Source: Psilocybe azurescens (taxonomy: Eukaryota; Basidiomycota; Agaricomycetes; Agaricales; Agrocybaceae). Taken from it: a DNA stretch of 64,000 nucleotides. Shown here one piece after another: positions 12,382 through 23,414 of this stretch (position 1 is the first letter of the stretch; every line of letters starts with the position of its first letter). Location: the NCBI GenBank assembly GCA_023853785.1, contig JAJIRX010000507.1:1-64000 (forward strand), in the 5' to 3' direction. A program made the translations under genes and the position numbers. Under the pieces are notes generated by a model. The model did not search any database. It was not told the DNA's origin and was given only the letters and a program-made list of their open reading frames with translations.

Positions 12382-14068
12382 TGAACTACGTAGTGTGTGA
12401 TTTGATATATAAATCGAAAACCAAAACACAAACCAGAGAGGAATGGTCTAGACTAGATAAGACGACTCTCTCCCTGTTGAGTTAAAGTGAGGGCTGGCTT
12501 TGCCACTAGGTTGTGAAGATGTATGTGGTCTGAGGAGGGCAGGGACGTATGAAGAAGGAGGAATGGATGAGGGAATATAAAATGCCCTTGAGTATTTACT
12601 GAGAGGAAGCAACCCGACTTGATTAGGGTAGAACGGTGTGAACAAAGAGTGATGACTGTGGAGGGGCCAAATGACTAGATAATTTGCAGGGATTGATACG
12701 GGGGCAGGAGTGAGAATGTAGTCTTGATCCTAGTGCGCTTTAATCGAGTCTACAGCGTCTGCAAAGCTAGAAGTAAAGCCTGCTGATAGAGTAATGACTT
12801 GAGCGGCCTGGAATGATAGATGATGAAGGATTGTGCGATGTTCTTGAACCAAAAATCAAACAGAGCGGTGGAGTGAATGAGGGATGACTAGGGCGATGGA
12901 TGAAGATGACAACAAGACCAAGATTGCTGAATAAAAATATTCTGGAGCAACTGAAGCGATGGAGAGTTAAGGATCTTGAGGTAGAGGAAGAATGAAGGGT
13001 CTGGAGGATGATAGGATCGAAATGAACTGGATAAATTGCTCTGGGATGTGAGAGCGTGGGTGGTTGGATAGGCTGTCTAGCCTCTGATGAACGCCTTGAA
13101 TAACTGGAGTGATTGTTGAATTTTGTGCTGAATATTGATAGAGATTGATTGAATGCGTGCTTGGAGTGCTGGACTGAGTATTTGATAACTTGAAATCTTT
13201 GCTGTGAAGAAAGTTGGGGCTTGTAACTTCCTTGCATTCCAAGCGATACTAATACATGGTTTATATACCAGAGAACATAGAAAAATATTTAAAAGAGATC
13301 AAGCGTCCAAACTATACTAATCATTCTGTAGAACGACACCCAGTAGTCCCATCTGTCAACTACATACAATAGATTGAAGGCTGATGGAGTTTAGGAGTGA
13401 AAAATAGAAGGATGAGTAAGTAAGTAACATAGGATGAGTAAGAAGTATAAGCAGGATTATGAAAAGCGAAGTGAGATGAGTAAGAAAGAAGCGAAGCTGA
13501 GTAAGTACAATAAGCAAGAATGACAAAAGGAAGGAAGGATCAATCATATGAAAGTGTCAGACAATAGAAAAGGAGCCAAAATAGCGAACAAGTACCATGC
13601 CAATGGATAGAACCAGTCTATTCATGGCACAGCTCAGTCATCCATTACCAAGACTGCTGAGTGAGACAAAGATTTGCTGCATATGTGGAATCCAGTTAAG
13701 GACCAAATAGTTGTAGATGATCAAATGCTGATGACGATGGTGATATATGATGCTGTGCAGTGCTGTGTGTACTAGGATAGATAGGAATGATGTCCAAGAA
13801 TAATCTGCGCATAGCCTTGAGGTTCGAAATAGATAGACGATTGAATCATTGATAGGGAATGTAACTGATCAAAGGGTTGAAGTGGAGATTGAAAGTTGGA
13901 ATGGAGCTTGAAGTGGACTGTGAATGGGCTTTGACGTTGAATATTGAGGGATGTGCTTCAGATAAAAATGCGAAATAATAACCCTGGCTTCTGCATGCAA
14001 TGGGGTTCGAGACAGATGCTCTAAGCTTATAGATAAATCTCATATCCAATCAAAATTGGTGTATGACA
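12382..14068 (-). repeat. 5' LTR of gypsy-3 (right copy)
   Basis: Partner of the repeat at 2360-4048. In element orientation it supplies promoter and start of the genomic RNA. Both copies contain the same ORF-like shadows, which are not genes. The half from about 13160 to 14068 is almost identical to the left copy; the half from 12382 to about 13150 is diverged. Confidence 0.93.
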
Positions 14069-14299
14069 CCGCGTTCAACGCCCAACCTGCGGCTGCCTCG
14101 CCCCCCGTCGAACGCCGTTAATGTGCTCACTCGGGCTGTTGCCTCCGTCGTCTCTCATCGTCTTCTACGCAGCGGTACCCAATTCCTTGTCTCACTGGAA
14201 GGTTCTTTGGACGGCAATACCATCTGGGATACCGAGCCTGCCCTCTTCGACCCTAATTCGCTGATAGATGCGTACAAACATTGTCACAACATTGCTTAG
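14069..14299 (+). pseudogene. gypsy-1 C-terminal fragment (chromodomain-like end)
   Basis: Directly after the right LTR of gypsy-3, the plus strand reads ANVLTRAVASVVSH-type text and then GTQFLVSLEGSLDG..NTIWDTEPALF. This resembles the degenerate end of a chromodomain (yLVrWkG..ntWE). It stops at 14299, followed by a purine tract and LTR. It is taken as the 3' end of gypsy-1, separated from its pol by the inserted gypsy-3. Confidence 0.65.
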
Positions 14300-14331
14300 C
14301 TCGCGGCGGTCCTTTTCTTAAGAGGGGGTGA

Positions 14332-14527
14332 TGTTACGATCGTACCATAGCCACCCTAAACTACCGTATATAGACTGATCGAGTAGGGGTCACACCCCTA
14401 TATAATCGCTGGATTCCACACATTTGTACGGTAGTCTCTACCTTGTCTCTTACTCTGATCATCCTTTCTCTGTCGCCTCCGTCCTCTCTCTGAGTCCCTC
14501 GCCTGACAAAGGGCTTATTCTTATTTC
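14332..14527 (+). repeat. 3' LTR of gypsy-1
   Basis: After the purine run agaggggg the sequence starts tgttacgatcgtacc and contains tatataatcgc as a probable TATA box, then a pyrimidine-rich stretch. This is the expected arrangement of a 3' LTR. A related, strongly diverged copy lies at 17105-17297. The right border is approximate, near 14520-14527. Confidence 0.7.
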
Positions 14528-15447
14528 ATGCTGAATGAAAGGGCTAAATCTGAAAAGACTGGTGAACTTTTGTTGGACAACCTTTACAAAAGATTCAGAC
14601 TACTGGATAGCTTTATATCAGATCAAGACCCCAGATTTGCAGCTGAATTGTTCAAGAAATTAATGAAACTCCTTGAAGTAAAGTTAAAGTTCTCTACTGC
14701 TTATCGCCCTCTAACCAAAGGAACAACAGAGCGATACAACCAAGAGATCAAAGCCTATCTATCCATATACTGCTTGTCTCACTCTGCAGACTGGAACAAA
14801 CAACTTGGAACCCTCAAATTCACCTACAATAACCAAAGACACATGGACAGACAGAGAACCCCATTTGAATTGATCCTTGGATACTCCCCTATTGCAATCT
14901 CTACTGCCTTCAAACACACCAAATTCCCATCAGTAGAAGAAAAGCTGAAGCACCTTCAAAAGGATCAAGAAGAAGCTCTAGCAGCTCATGAACTAGCCCA
15001 AACAAGGATGGCTGAAAGGAAGAACTCAAACTTCATACTGTTCACCAAGGGACAGCAAGTTTGGTTAGAAGCAACACATCTCCAGACAAATTACCACAAA
15101 AGATGGCACCAAAAGAGAGGGATCCTTCAAGATTAAAGAAGTCTTAGGACCCCTAACTTATTGGCTGGAACTCCCCAAAGAATGGCACATTCACAATGTA
15201 TTCCATACAACCCTTCTCAACCCATATCATGAGACTGAAACACATGGACCCAATTTCATTCACCACCATTGGAAATACTAAATGAAGAAGAACACTGGGA
15301 AATAGAAACAATTCTCAAACACCAAAAAGAGAAAGAGGATACCAATACTCCGTCAAATAAAAGACTATCCAATCACTGAAGCAACATGGGAACTGGCCTT
15401 AGTATTTGAAGAAACCAGTAACAAAATTTTACAGACATACTGAACAT
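14528..15447 (+). pseudogene. Second Ty3/gypsy (gypsy-2) integrase and chromodomain fragment
   Basis: Reads the C-terminal half of a gypsy integrase: RLLDSFISDQDPRFAAELFK, the catalytic-Glu region GTTERYNQEIKAYLSIYC, NQRHMDRQRTPFELILGYSP, and GQQVWLEATHL. A one-base frame change near 15125 continues with LGPLTYWLELPKEWHIHNVFH and a chromodomain (EEHWEIETILKHQKEKEDTN). It is A/T-richer than gypsy-1 and clearly a different lineage. RT, RNase H and the first integrase Asp are absent, so it is 5' truncated at the gypsy-1 LTR. Confidence 0.85.
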
Positions 15448-15611
15448 GTCACAAACTGTAAAAGACCATCATCTTCACTCACTTGATAATCAATCAACAT
15501 GGTCTCCTTTTTCTCAATCAAATGTGTCAAGTCCACTCTTTTTCCCCAACACACCTACAAGCCTACTTTTCTCATGACTAAAATACCAAAACCCAAGAAG
15601 ATCGGCAACAA

Positions 15612-15812
15612 ATGCTTGAAGACCTTGAAATAGACTTCATACTCTCCCAAGAAGCGGAAAAGCAAGCACATGATGAACTCAAGGCAAGATGTGCAGCAAT
15701 GACATATGACCAAAACCAGGAATATCAATTGCAGATTTCCCAGCTCAAGGAGAAACTCAAACACAGACTGGCAACAAAGGCTATAGAAAAGGCTAAGTCA
15801 CTACACTTCTAG
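15612..15812 (+). CDS. Small coiled-coil ORF downstream of gypsy-2 pol
   Basis: A 66-residue open frame, MLEDLEIDFILSQEAEKQAHD and onward, rich in Glu, Lys, Gln and Ala with heptad-like spacing, ending KAIEKAKSLHF. It lies between the chromodomain and a gag-like region on the same strand. Frames just upstream (FLMTKIPKPKKIGNKCLKTLK) may belong to the same protein. Probably element-encoded. Its function is not recognised. Confidence 0.4.
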   Translation: MLEDLEIDFILSQEAEKQAHDELKARCAAMTYDQNQEYQLQISQLKEKLKHRLATKAIEKAKSLHF

Positions 15813-16273
15813 GCAATAAATATCAATATTCAACAAAATGTCTCACTCTACTGTTTATGCCTTCTTTGTTCCCCAATCTACTACTACCTCATCTTGTCTT
15901 TTTAGTGCTCTTCCTGTCTATGAACTTCTCAAAATCCTGAAAAAAATCTGAAAACCAATACAACATCAAAGCCCTCTGTCCCCTTTGATCAAACAAGAGC
16001 TTGTTTTCTTCAACTATCTAGCCAGCAAAATATGAGTTATTGAAGCAGTCATTGCAGTCCAACATGCAAGAGTCCATGTCCACCACAAGGTCACCAGTGA
16101 CACCCTCAAACACCTTCAACAGAAAAGATTCAAATGAGCCATTGAACATGTACTCATCAAACATTGTACAGTAAAGAAGCCCCAATTCACCCTTCCTCCT
16201 CGTCATCCCAGATATAACCAACATCAAAATTAAAGATGTCTCCGCAGAACAACTGGTCAATGTTGATCCACCC

Positions 16274-17760
16274 TAGGTACTAACTTGGATATATCTGGGT
16301 AGTATCTGTATCTGAACTGCAGGTATTTGCCAAATATGGTTTGGATACAGTTTGGATATGCCAAATCTGTTTAGGACCCATGCCTTATGGGGATGGCAGC
16401 AGTGGCTTGGCAACAGTAAAGTAGTTAATAGATTAAACTCATCTTCTGCAGTCAATTATTGTCTGTTCAGCCCATGTTTGGATGTGTTGGAAAGCAAGAG
16501 AGCAGTAGAATTTGCATATAATAAAATATAAGCCAAAAAATCTTAAAAATTGCACAGTAAAGGTGACAAGGTTGAATCTGCATTTTTGCTGACAGTTATT
16601 ATCAATTTTGCCTTCTGACCTCATTCTCAGCTTTATCAGTTTAGTCACTTCTGAGAACTTTGGAAAATAGGGATCTTAGCCATTTTAAATAAAAACCTGG
16701 TGCAGAGCAAAAGTCTTATCCCATTTACATAGCAAGAAGCAGATGATTCTTGCTTACATTAAACCAATACTTCATATATCCACCAGCTTTTTTACATCTA
16801 ATGATATTGGATCATCCTTAAAATAAGTTGTGGTCTCAGGATATTGATTTAATGTCTTCAATCTTTGGGTGCCTTGATTTTCTAGAACAACCCATATTGA
16901 TAGTGCATTAATTATTTATGGGATGCACAAGAATATATGAAAATTACTTTGTTTTTCCTTTGCTTTGGAGCATGAACATTAGCTGCCTCAACAGTATATA
17001 TTGTTTGCTATGAATTTAAAATCAGTTTCTTGATGTTGAAGCAGAAATTTTATTGCCTTGTAAGGTCTGTATGATTCACAATTATGCCAATTCCATTGCA
17101 CTCATGTATTGTGGCCATACCATGGTCACCCATATGTACCATATATAGACTGATTGTATAGGTGTTACACCTTATATAATCATGGATCTTACATCCTTAT
17201 ACTATAGTCTCAGCTTTGTCAATTATGCTGATCATCTCATCCTCCGTTGTCTCTGTCTTCCTGAGTTGTCACCTGACACTGGATAGAGACTTCTACAAAC
17301 AAAACAAACTCTCTCTGATTGTTCTTTAACGTTTCCTATTCACCTCACTGCAGCATACATTATGTCCACTGTGTCCAATAGCTGAACAGCACTTGTCCAC
17401 AGTGTGTCTACTATGTCTGCAGGTGCCATTGTCTGGTAGGATCACTAAGCAATATCTGCAGATGGTTCCATCAACATTGTTACCCAAATTATTGCATTTT
17501 TTATCATTTAAAGTCTCATTTTTTAACCAGTTCACCCATCCTTGTTATGTGAGCAATCAGTCAAAACAATAGTCTCTGACAAGGAAAAAACCATAATTTT
17601 TATTAATTGATGTTGGAGCTTTAAATTGAACCCCAATATGGTGGTTTACCTGCAGTATCCACAGTTTTTGCTATATATAACCACAGTTACATCCATATAG
17701 TACCCAGATACAACAGTGCATGGGTAATAACTGGTATTGCCTAATCTGTGTTAGTCCCTA
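16274..17760. mobile_element. hAT-like non-autonomous DNA element, 1.49 kb
   Basis: The ends are TAGGTACTAAC (left) and, in reverse complement, TAGGGACTAAC (right). They are flanked by atccaccc (16266-16273) and atccactc (17761-17768), an 8-bp target duplication with one mismatch. Eight-base duplications are typical of hAT and KDZ superfamilies. The interior is AT-rich, has no recognisable transposase and carries an old LTR fragment. Removing it restores the frame of the surrounding gag-like ORF. Confidence 0.65.
17105..17297 (+). repeat. Diverged LTR related to the gypsy-1 LTR
   Basis: Blocks such as tatatagactgat, the tataatc box and ctgatcatc..atcctccg.tgtctctgtc occur in the same order as in 14332-14527. 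Most differences are C to T or G to A, so this copy is older and AT-shifted. It lies inside the hAT-like element. Confidence 0.6.
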
Positions 17761-18087
17761 ATCCACTCTGACCATTTGATATCAACAAACAGACTGGTAT
17801 GCCTTCTTATTGCCCAACTCACTCCAGACAGTTGAGTGTTGGAGCTCACTGATGAACAGATGCTACATCCCATGCATATAGAAATCTGGGACATATGCAA
17901 CAACATTGCCCAAGATTCACCTGCCACTACTGCCACCAACAAGCACCAGGACATATTGCGAGATACTGTCCTATCAAGCATGATGACATTGCTTACAGAA
18001 GTGATCAGTTTGATTACAACAACCTCATGGATAACATTGTTAGAAATAGACAATAATGCACAAATCAGTAGCTATACTGATGAGTAA

Positions 18088-18593
18088 CAATAGAGTAAAA
18101 TCTCAAATGCGCAACAATGACAAGTATGAGTGAAAATAGTAAATTGCTTCTGTAGACTCCAAATCTTGTTCTAGTGTCTTTGTTTCCTCAGACATAGTAG
18201 GAATACTGGTCTTTTACATGGCTAAGTGTCTAAAAATGGCAAGGCGTGACTATAGGTGTCCACAATATTGCGTCAAAACACCAAACCTATAATTACGTGA
18301 CAAATTATATATCACCGGAACCGTCTCAACGAGGGGATTCCGGATCAGTGATCAGAATTTGAATAACTTTACTCTACAAAGAGTTATTAACAGAACAGTG
18401 TGCAAAAACACCGAAAAGAGCGAATTCTAACTAAGTGTCCATTTGTACAAGTCCAAATATCAAGTGTAGAACATTAGAAACAAAGTGTTTAATCACAAAA
18501 ACTAACAAACATTGGCATCATAAACAACATGGGAGAGCTCTACAGATATTGAAGGCAATTTGACTGGAACAGTTGAGCCATAGAAGAGGGTAA
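18088..18593 (+). other. Retroelement 3' non-coding region
   Basis: About 500 bp without a gene between the gag-like ORF and an LTR. It contains a hairpin at 18315-18343 and ends in a purine tract (agaagaggg) immediately before the LTR. Confidence 0.4.
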
Positions 18594-18963
18594 TGTTATG
18601 GACATCTTATTTTCTTCACTTTTTCATTTTCTTTTCACTTTCTTTTGTTTTTTTTTACATAAAACATCTTTATCACATGATGTTGTCCATCATGTGACTG
18701 TACATATGACTCATTTCATTCTGACTCACATTCTGACAAGTGCTGGACTCTGACTCACATCATTGCTACCACTATGATTCACATCATACTAGTAGCTGTA
18801 GATACTCAAACACTTAAATAGCCAGTAGATACAGTGATTGTTCTTGAGCTAGTTCCTGAGAATATAATCTCCTCTTGCTCAATACCACTTGAAACTTGCT
18901 ATTCTTGACTACTTGACTGTTGGCTTTATTCATCCATGTGGATATAAGCTTGAAGTCATAACA
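18594..18963 (+). repeat. LTR, 370 bp
   Basis: Begins TGTTATGGAC and ends GTCATAACA, so the outer TGTTATG is inverted at the other end, and the TG..CA rule is met. A purine tract precedes it, marking a 3' LTR of an element to its left. It contains a long T-rich stretch and repeated tgactcaca words. The 5-bp flanks (ggtaa, caaac) do not match. Confidence 0.7.
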
Positions 18964-19789
18964 CAAACATTATAAACTTGCCAAAAATCATTCTGAATTT
19001 TTATCCCATTTACAACTAACTGTATAGTTTTTATTTATTTATTTTAAAGAAAGCTTTATATCTATTACAGTCTACATTCATCTGTCAATTTTGTCAACTA
19101 ATAATATATTAATCAAATCAGTAAACAGACTCATATTGGGAGAGAAGTTAATAGAAAGAGAATAAAAGGGATCAGAATTATCAGGAATAAAATCAACTAA
19201 CAAAGTGTCAGTGAGCTTTTATATTTTATTTTATTTTATTTTCATGTAAGATAAGTGTCATCCATTTTCAACAGACATCATGAGATGTGACAAAGGCTTC
19301 CAAAAATGGAAGGTGCTCACAAAAACACAGTAAATGTAAATTTATAAAATATTAGGCTTGAAAATTAAAAATCTGCTTTCCACAAATGACAGTAATAGAT
19401 GTTTTAAATAATATCTGAAATTTTGTAATGATATGTGCAGGACCAAGTGAGTTATTTTCCAAAGAAGGTCAATCAATGTTTGATCAATGATCACAACAGA
19501 TTGATTTGACAATGCTTTCTTCCACTCTCATTCTGCCCCTCAAAATCTCTCATGATTGACTACTAATAACTTTTTAATGCTTAATTGGGTCATGTAGATA
19601 AATGAGAGTAGTACACAAAAGAATAAACAGATATAGAGATGCAATGTGTGCATCAGGTGGGTGCACCAGTATTGTTTTGAAAATAACTCTGAGAAATCAC
19701 TGCATTTGTCAACCAAATTCTATGTGGACATGTCTTTTCATAATCTCTACACTTTGTGAGAAGCACATTTGTCAAAATCTATACCAATT
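18964..19789. other. AT-rich debris without recognisable gene
   Basis: Low-GC sequence with frequent stops in all frames. No domain or boundary is identified. The TATTTTATTTTATTTTATTTT run near 19220 is a simple repeat. Confidence 0.5.
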
Positions 19790-20293
19790 TCTTTAAATTT
19801 GTGTTTTTATGTCATTAACACCTTGCCTTCCTTTTCAGAATCTGTCACACTGCTCATGTGGTGTTTGCCAAAAATGGATAACATCTACCTTACCATGCTC
19901 TGCATGACTTATTTGAACTGTTTCCTGTTTAAAAGCAATTAATCTCTAGTTATAAATTAACAGACAGTAAAAACATGTCTTTGTTTTCATACTATATTAT
20001 TTAAATTTTAGTTTGGCTGTAGAGCATTGCTGATAAAAATATACATGAGATGCACAAAAAATGGGTGTATTGGTTTTGCTGCACCATAAACTGCAGTACT
20101 TGCACCTTCAGAATCTTACAGATATCAAGTTAGGATTTTATTATAATTATTAAAACCAAAAGTAACATACTTTTCCCCACATTAACAGGTTGAGAATTAT
20201 TATCTTTCTTGTTCTTGCCGAAACTTGCTTTTGCTCCATCTGCAGAGTGACCATCCTTGTTTTTCTGGCCTTTGGGCCTTTTACCAGACATTT
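19790..20293 (-). pseudogene. N-terminal fragment of an unrecognised, probably element-encoded protein
   Basis: On the minus strand an ATG at 20293 starts MSGKRPKGQKNKDGHSADGA, a basic, low-complexity N-terminus, followed by a good 5' splice site (GTATGT) near 20173. A further open piece (about 20020-20112) reads EGASTAVYGAAKPIHPFF. Downstream frames (around 19830-19930, DVIHFWQTPHEQC) look protein-like but are broken. The basic start and KPIHPFF-type block are reminiscent of fungal hAT/RNase H-like transposon proteins. This is a weak call. Confidence 0.3.
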
Positions 20294-20427
20294 TAAGTGG
20301 ATTAGACAATATATCAACAATTAAAAGTAATTAGAAGGTGAGGAACAAGGGACAAGGGACAGATTAAAGAACAAGATCAAGGACTATAATTAAGTGGCCA
20401 GCAATTATTACCAGCCATTTTGGGTCG

Positions 20428-20498
20428 TTGGGTGTTAACTTTGACAGGTTTCCGAATTGGGTGTTAATTTTGACAGCTTCCCAATTAGGGTGTTAAAG
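20428..20498. repeat. 29-bp tandem repeat, 2.5 copies
   Basis: The unit starts ttgggtgttaactttgacag and recurs at 20428, 20457 and (partly) 20485 with a few substitutions. It lies at the edge between transposon debris and the P450 gene region. Confidence 0.7.
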
Positions 20499-20519
20499 TG
20501 TTCCAGACACGGCTCCATA

Positions 20520-21147
20520 GCCGGGTTTGGCACTTGATAAAGATCTGAGCTCCATACGGCATCTCGGCTGATGGGAATTTGAACCAGCTATTCCTACGAG
20601 AAGTCATCCACTATGAGTATTTCAAGAACCGATCATAGGACCTGTGCTTTTCCACAGATATGAAAGCCAACGAATTCAGTACTGAAGGCTCTTGCCTGTC
20701 ATGATGGCCAGCCGTAATCACCAATTCTATTATATCTCTTTTCGTGCATTACTCGCTCGGCAGCCACATGAGACGATATTGCTCACATAAAGTGTTGTTG
20801 GCACTTTCACTAGTACTACACTGTGGAAAATATCCACAGAGCGGACAGCGTTCCCATTTTTTAAAGAAACTCGTAAGGACTGGATGTTAACCTTGCATAA
20901 ACGCACAGAAACTTTTCGACGTTCGTCTCCTACAAGTCTCAAATGGAATCAGTTGGAATCTCTCCGTCAACCCTGAAGGACGTGCGGGGGCTGACAAACA
21001 ATTGAAATTGTTCAGATGATGCTTTCCTGCGAACAAATTCATTTATGCGGCAAGCTGAGCTGTCGAGCGCGATGTGATGCACTATCAGTCTTCTCAATAT
21101 AAAGCTCTCAGGTTTACCACTGTCGCGTTTTTAGTACCCCACCTTCA
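20520..21147 (+). promoter_or_regulatory. Upstream region of the P450 gene with TATA box
   Basis: About 630 bp without a gene. A TATAAA at 21098-21103 lies 45 bp before the ATG at 21148, a plausible core promoter. No operator could be recognised. Confidence 0.45.
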
Positions 21148-23361
21148 ATGTTACAGTTGGATTTTATTGTCGGTATCTTGACGACGATCGTCGTGGTATT
21201 TGCCCTATATCTGAGGCGAAACAATGCACGCTCTCTTTCACATCTTCCTTTGCCTCCAGGACCCAAAGGCCTCCCTTTAATCGGAAACCTTCGCGATATG
21301 CCGACATCTTTTGAATGGAAAACATATCATAAGTGGTCCAAAAGAACTTGGTGCGTTTCGTTGTCCGGCTCTAACCATGCATTCATAAGGACAACTGTTT
21401 ACAAGACACGGATATTCTTTACCTTAACGTCGCTGGGACATCCATCGTGGTACTGGACTCGGCGGAGGCCGCTTTTGAGCTATTTGAGAAACGGTCGTCA
21501 ATATATTCTGATAGGTAAGCCAGAATAGAAAGATAACACAATCTCACGTCCGACACATTTACAGACCCCGCATGCCCATGGTTAATGAACTGATGGGGTG
21601 GAACTTCAACTTTGCCATCATGAGATACGGTAAGCGTCTATACAAACTGTGCTCATTGTATATTTAAAAAAGTCTAACAAGGCGAGAGATGGTAAATGCC
21701 AATAACCAATATATTACCTGATGACTGACTGGAAAAATACATACAAGGCGTCGTCATCGCCGTCTCATGCACTATAACTTCCATCCTGCTGCTGCGCTTC
21801 GCTTTCGACCTCACTCTTTGAGAGCTGCTCGCAATCTGCTCAATCGATTTCTCGACATTCCGAATGATGTTATCGGCAACCTAAGGCAGTACGTGAAACA
21901 GTGTCCTGTGGGACTTGGTCGCAGCATCTCTGACATAACAATAGCATGGCCGGAGAGACCATAATGTCCATCGCATATGGGTTGGCAGTAAAACCAAAAG
22001 ACGATCCCTACATCAGAATCGCAGAAAAAGCAGTCCGTCCATTGCTCGTCGCATGTATTCCTGGGACCTTTTTAGTCGATATGCTGCCATTCCTCAAGTA
22101 TGTACCGGAATGGATGCCGGGGGCCGGCTTCCAAACAAAAGCACGAGAATGGAAAAAGTTGGCCCGTTCCATGGTTGAAGTTCCCTTTGCGGCTGCGAAA
22201 CGCAACTTGGTGCGCGATGTCGGTGCTCTTGATATGCATGAAAGGACTTACGGAAAGCTCACCTCAGGCCGATGGTGTATCACCGCTTTGTGTGGCGTCC
22301 TTAAGTCTGCAGAAGCTTGATGGAGGGACTACCGACGATGCGTACGCGGAAGATATTATCCAAGCTGTAACTGGAACCATGTATACGGGTACGTACGAGC
22401 ACCAAGTCCTGCTTAATTGAGCGTAACAGCAGAATTTCCATATCTGTAGGCGGGTCCGATACGGTAAGAAACCTTAAAATATCTTAGGTCAGTATGAGCT
22501 GAGGGCGTTGGACTCCCAGACTGTATCAGCTATTGCATCCTGTATTTTAGGACTACTCGACAAACCAGAAGTACTCAGGAAAGCGCAACAGGAGTTGGAC
22601 AGCGTTGTCAAGCCCGGCCACCTTCCTGATTTTGATGATGAAGAATCCTTGCCATACATAACGGCTATCGTGAAAGAAACCCTTCGCTGGAGGGATGTCG
22701 CTCCAATCGGTCAGCTATACTTTCAATGACATTTAATTCTACGCTTATGGTTGACCGATACAGCTGTTCCCCGTCTACTCCCCGTCGACGATGAGTATAA
22801 AGGATATCGCTTGCCTGCTGGATCTATCGTTATTCCGAACGCTTGGTACTTAATGTTTTACCGTCGGCAGGCACTTTAATACTCAACCTTTCTCAGGGCT
22901 ATGTTGCACGATGAGGATGTATACCCAGATCCTTTTGACTTTAATCCTGACAGATTCATGAAAGACGGGAAGTTCAACAAATCCGTGCTAGATCCTGGCC
23001 ACGCATGCTGGGGGTTTGGTAGACGGTAGGAGCAATATTTTGTATCGATAACTGTCTGGCTGATTATTCTCAGTATATGTCCTGCCCGCTACATGGCGTT
23101 TTCAGCAGTTTGGATCGCTATAGCATCTCTCCTTACAGTTTACGACATTAATAAAGCCGTCGATGACGAAGGAAATGTGATTGAGCCCGCTCACGATTAC
23201 GAATCTGCTCTTGCGTGGTGCGAACAAATTCATGCCATTCATCTTGACCACAGTGACTGAAAAAGAATAGCATCCCAAAACCGTACAAATGCTCGATTAC
23301 GCCTCGCTCTGAGCAAGCAGAGAAGCTTATTCGTTCTGCTGCCAATCTTGATCCTCTCTAA
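21148..23361 (+). CDS. Cytochrome P450 monooxygenase (multi-exon; one or two frame problems)
   Basis: Microsomal haem-thiolate oxygenase; the substrate cannot be read from sequence. An N-terminal membrane anchor (FIVGILTTIVVVFALYL) precedes the proline hinge LPLPPGPKGLPLIGN. Twelve exons are suggested: 21148-21350, 21406-21514, 21565-21629, about 21750-21888, 21945-22209, 22268-22388, 22450-22463 (14 nt), 22520-22709, 22764-22845, 22897-23025, 23074-23217, 23271-23361, about 515 residues. Motifs are GGSDTT (helix I), KETLRW (ExxR), NPDRF and the haem loop FGRRICPARY with its Cys. The loop has Ala where Gly is common. Two problems remain: an extra A at 21340-21343 breaks the frame before exon 2, and I find no clean acceptor ahead of RRHRRLMH. 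It is either a young pseudogene or an affected assembly. Confidence 0.88.
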
Positions 23362-23414
23362 AGATCTTTTGCTTACTAACCTCTTCCAAGCTTATCTGAT
23401 ACACCTGCGGCAAA

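Larger units (their letters stand above)
2360..14068 (-). mobile_element. Full-length Ty3/gypsy LTR retrotransposon (gypsy-3)
   Basis: An 11.7-kb element on the minus strand with two LTRs of 1689 and 1687 bp. In its own orientation each LTR begins TGTCATACACC and ends CGTAGTTCA. A primer binding site lies two bases inside the 5' LTR (12362-12379) and a purine-rich tract abuts the 3' LTR. Order from the 5' end is gag (12145-10808), a long linker with a protease-like region (10782-8179), RT (about 7430-6144), RNase H (about 6143-5680) and integrase (5712-4139). Several frameshifts interrupt gag and pol. The 5-bp flanks (acggc left, ccgcg right) do not match, and part of the interrupted gypsy-1 is missing at the junction. 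Confidence 0.93.
15843..18087 (+). pseudogene. Gag-like protein with zinc knuckle, interrupted by a DNA element
   Basis: From MSHSTVYAFFVPQ (15843) the plus strand can be followed in pieces: LPVYELLKILKK, ASKYELLKQSLQSNMQES, and IKDVSAEQLVNVDPP up to 16273. After removal of the inserted element 16274-17760, the same frame continues, past one TGA, with PFDINKQTGMPSYCPTHSR. It then reaches the knuckle CHYCHQQAPGHIARYC (17922-17969, C-x2-C-x6-H-x4-C), a spacing seen in some fungal retroelement Gags. Several stops show decay. It sits downstream of pol, which is unusual; it may be a separate element with a deleted pol. Confidence 0.55.
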
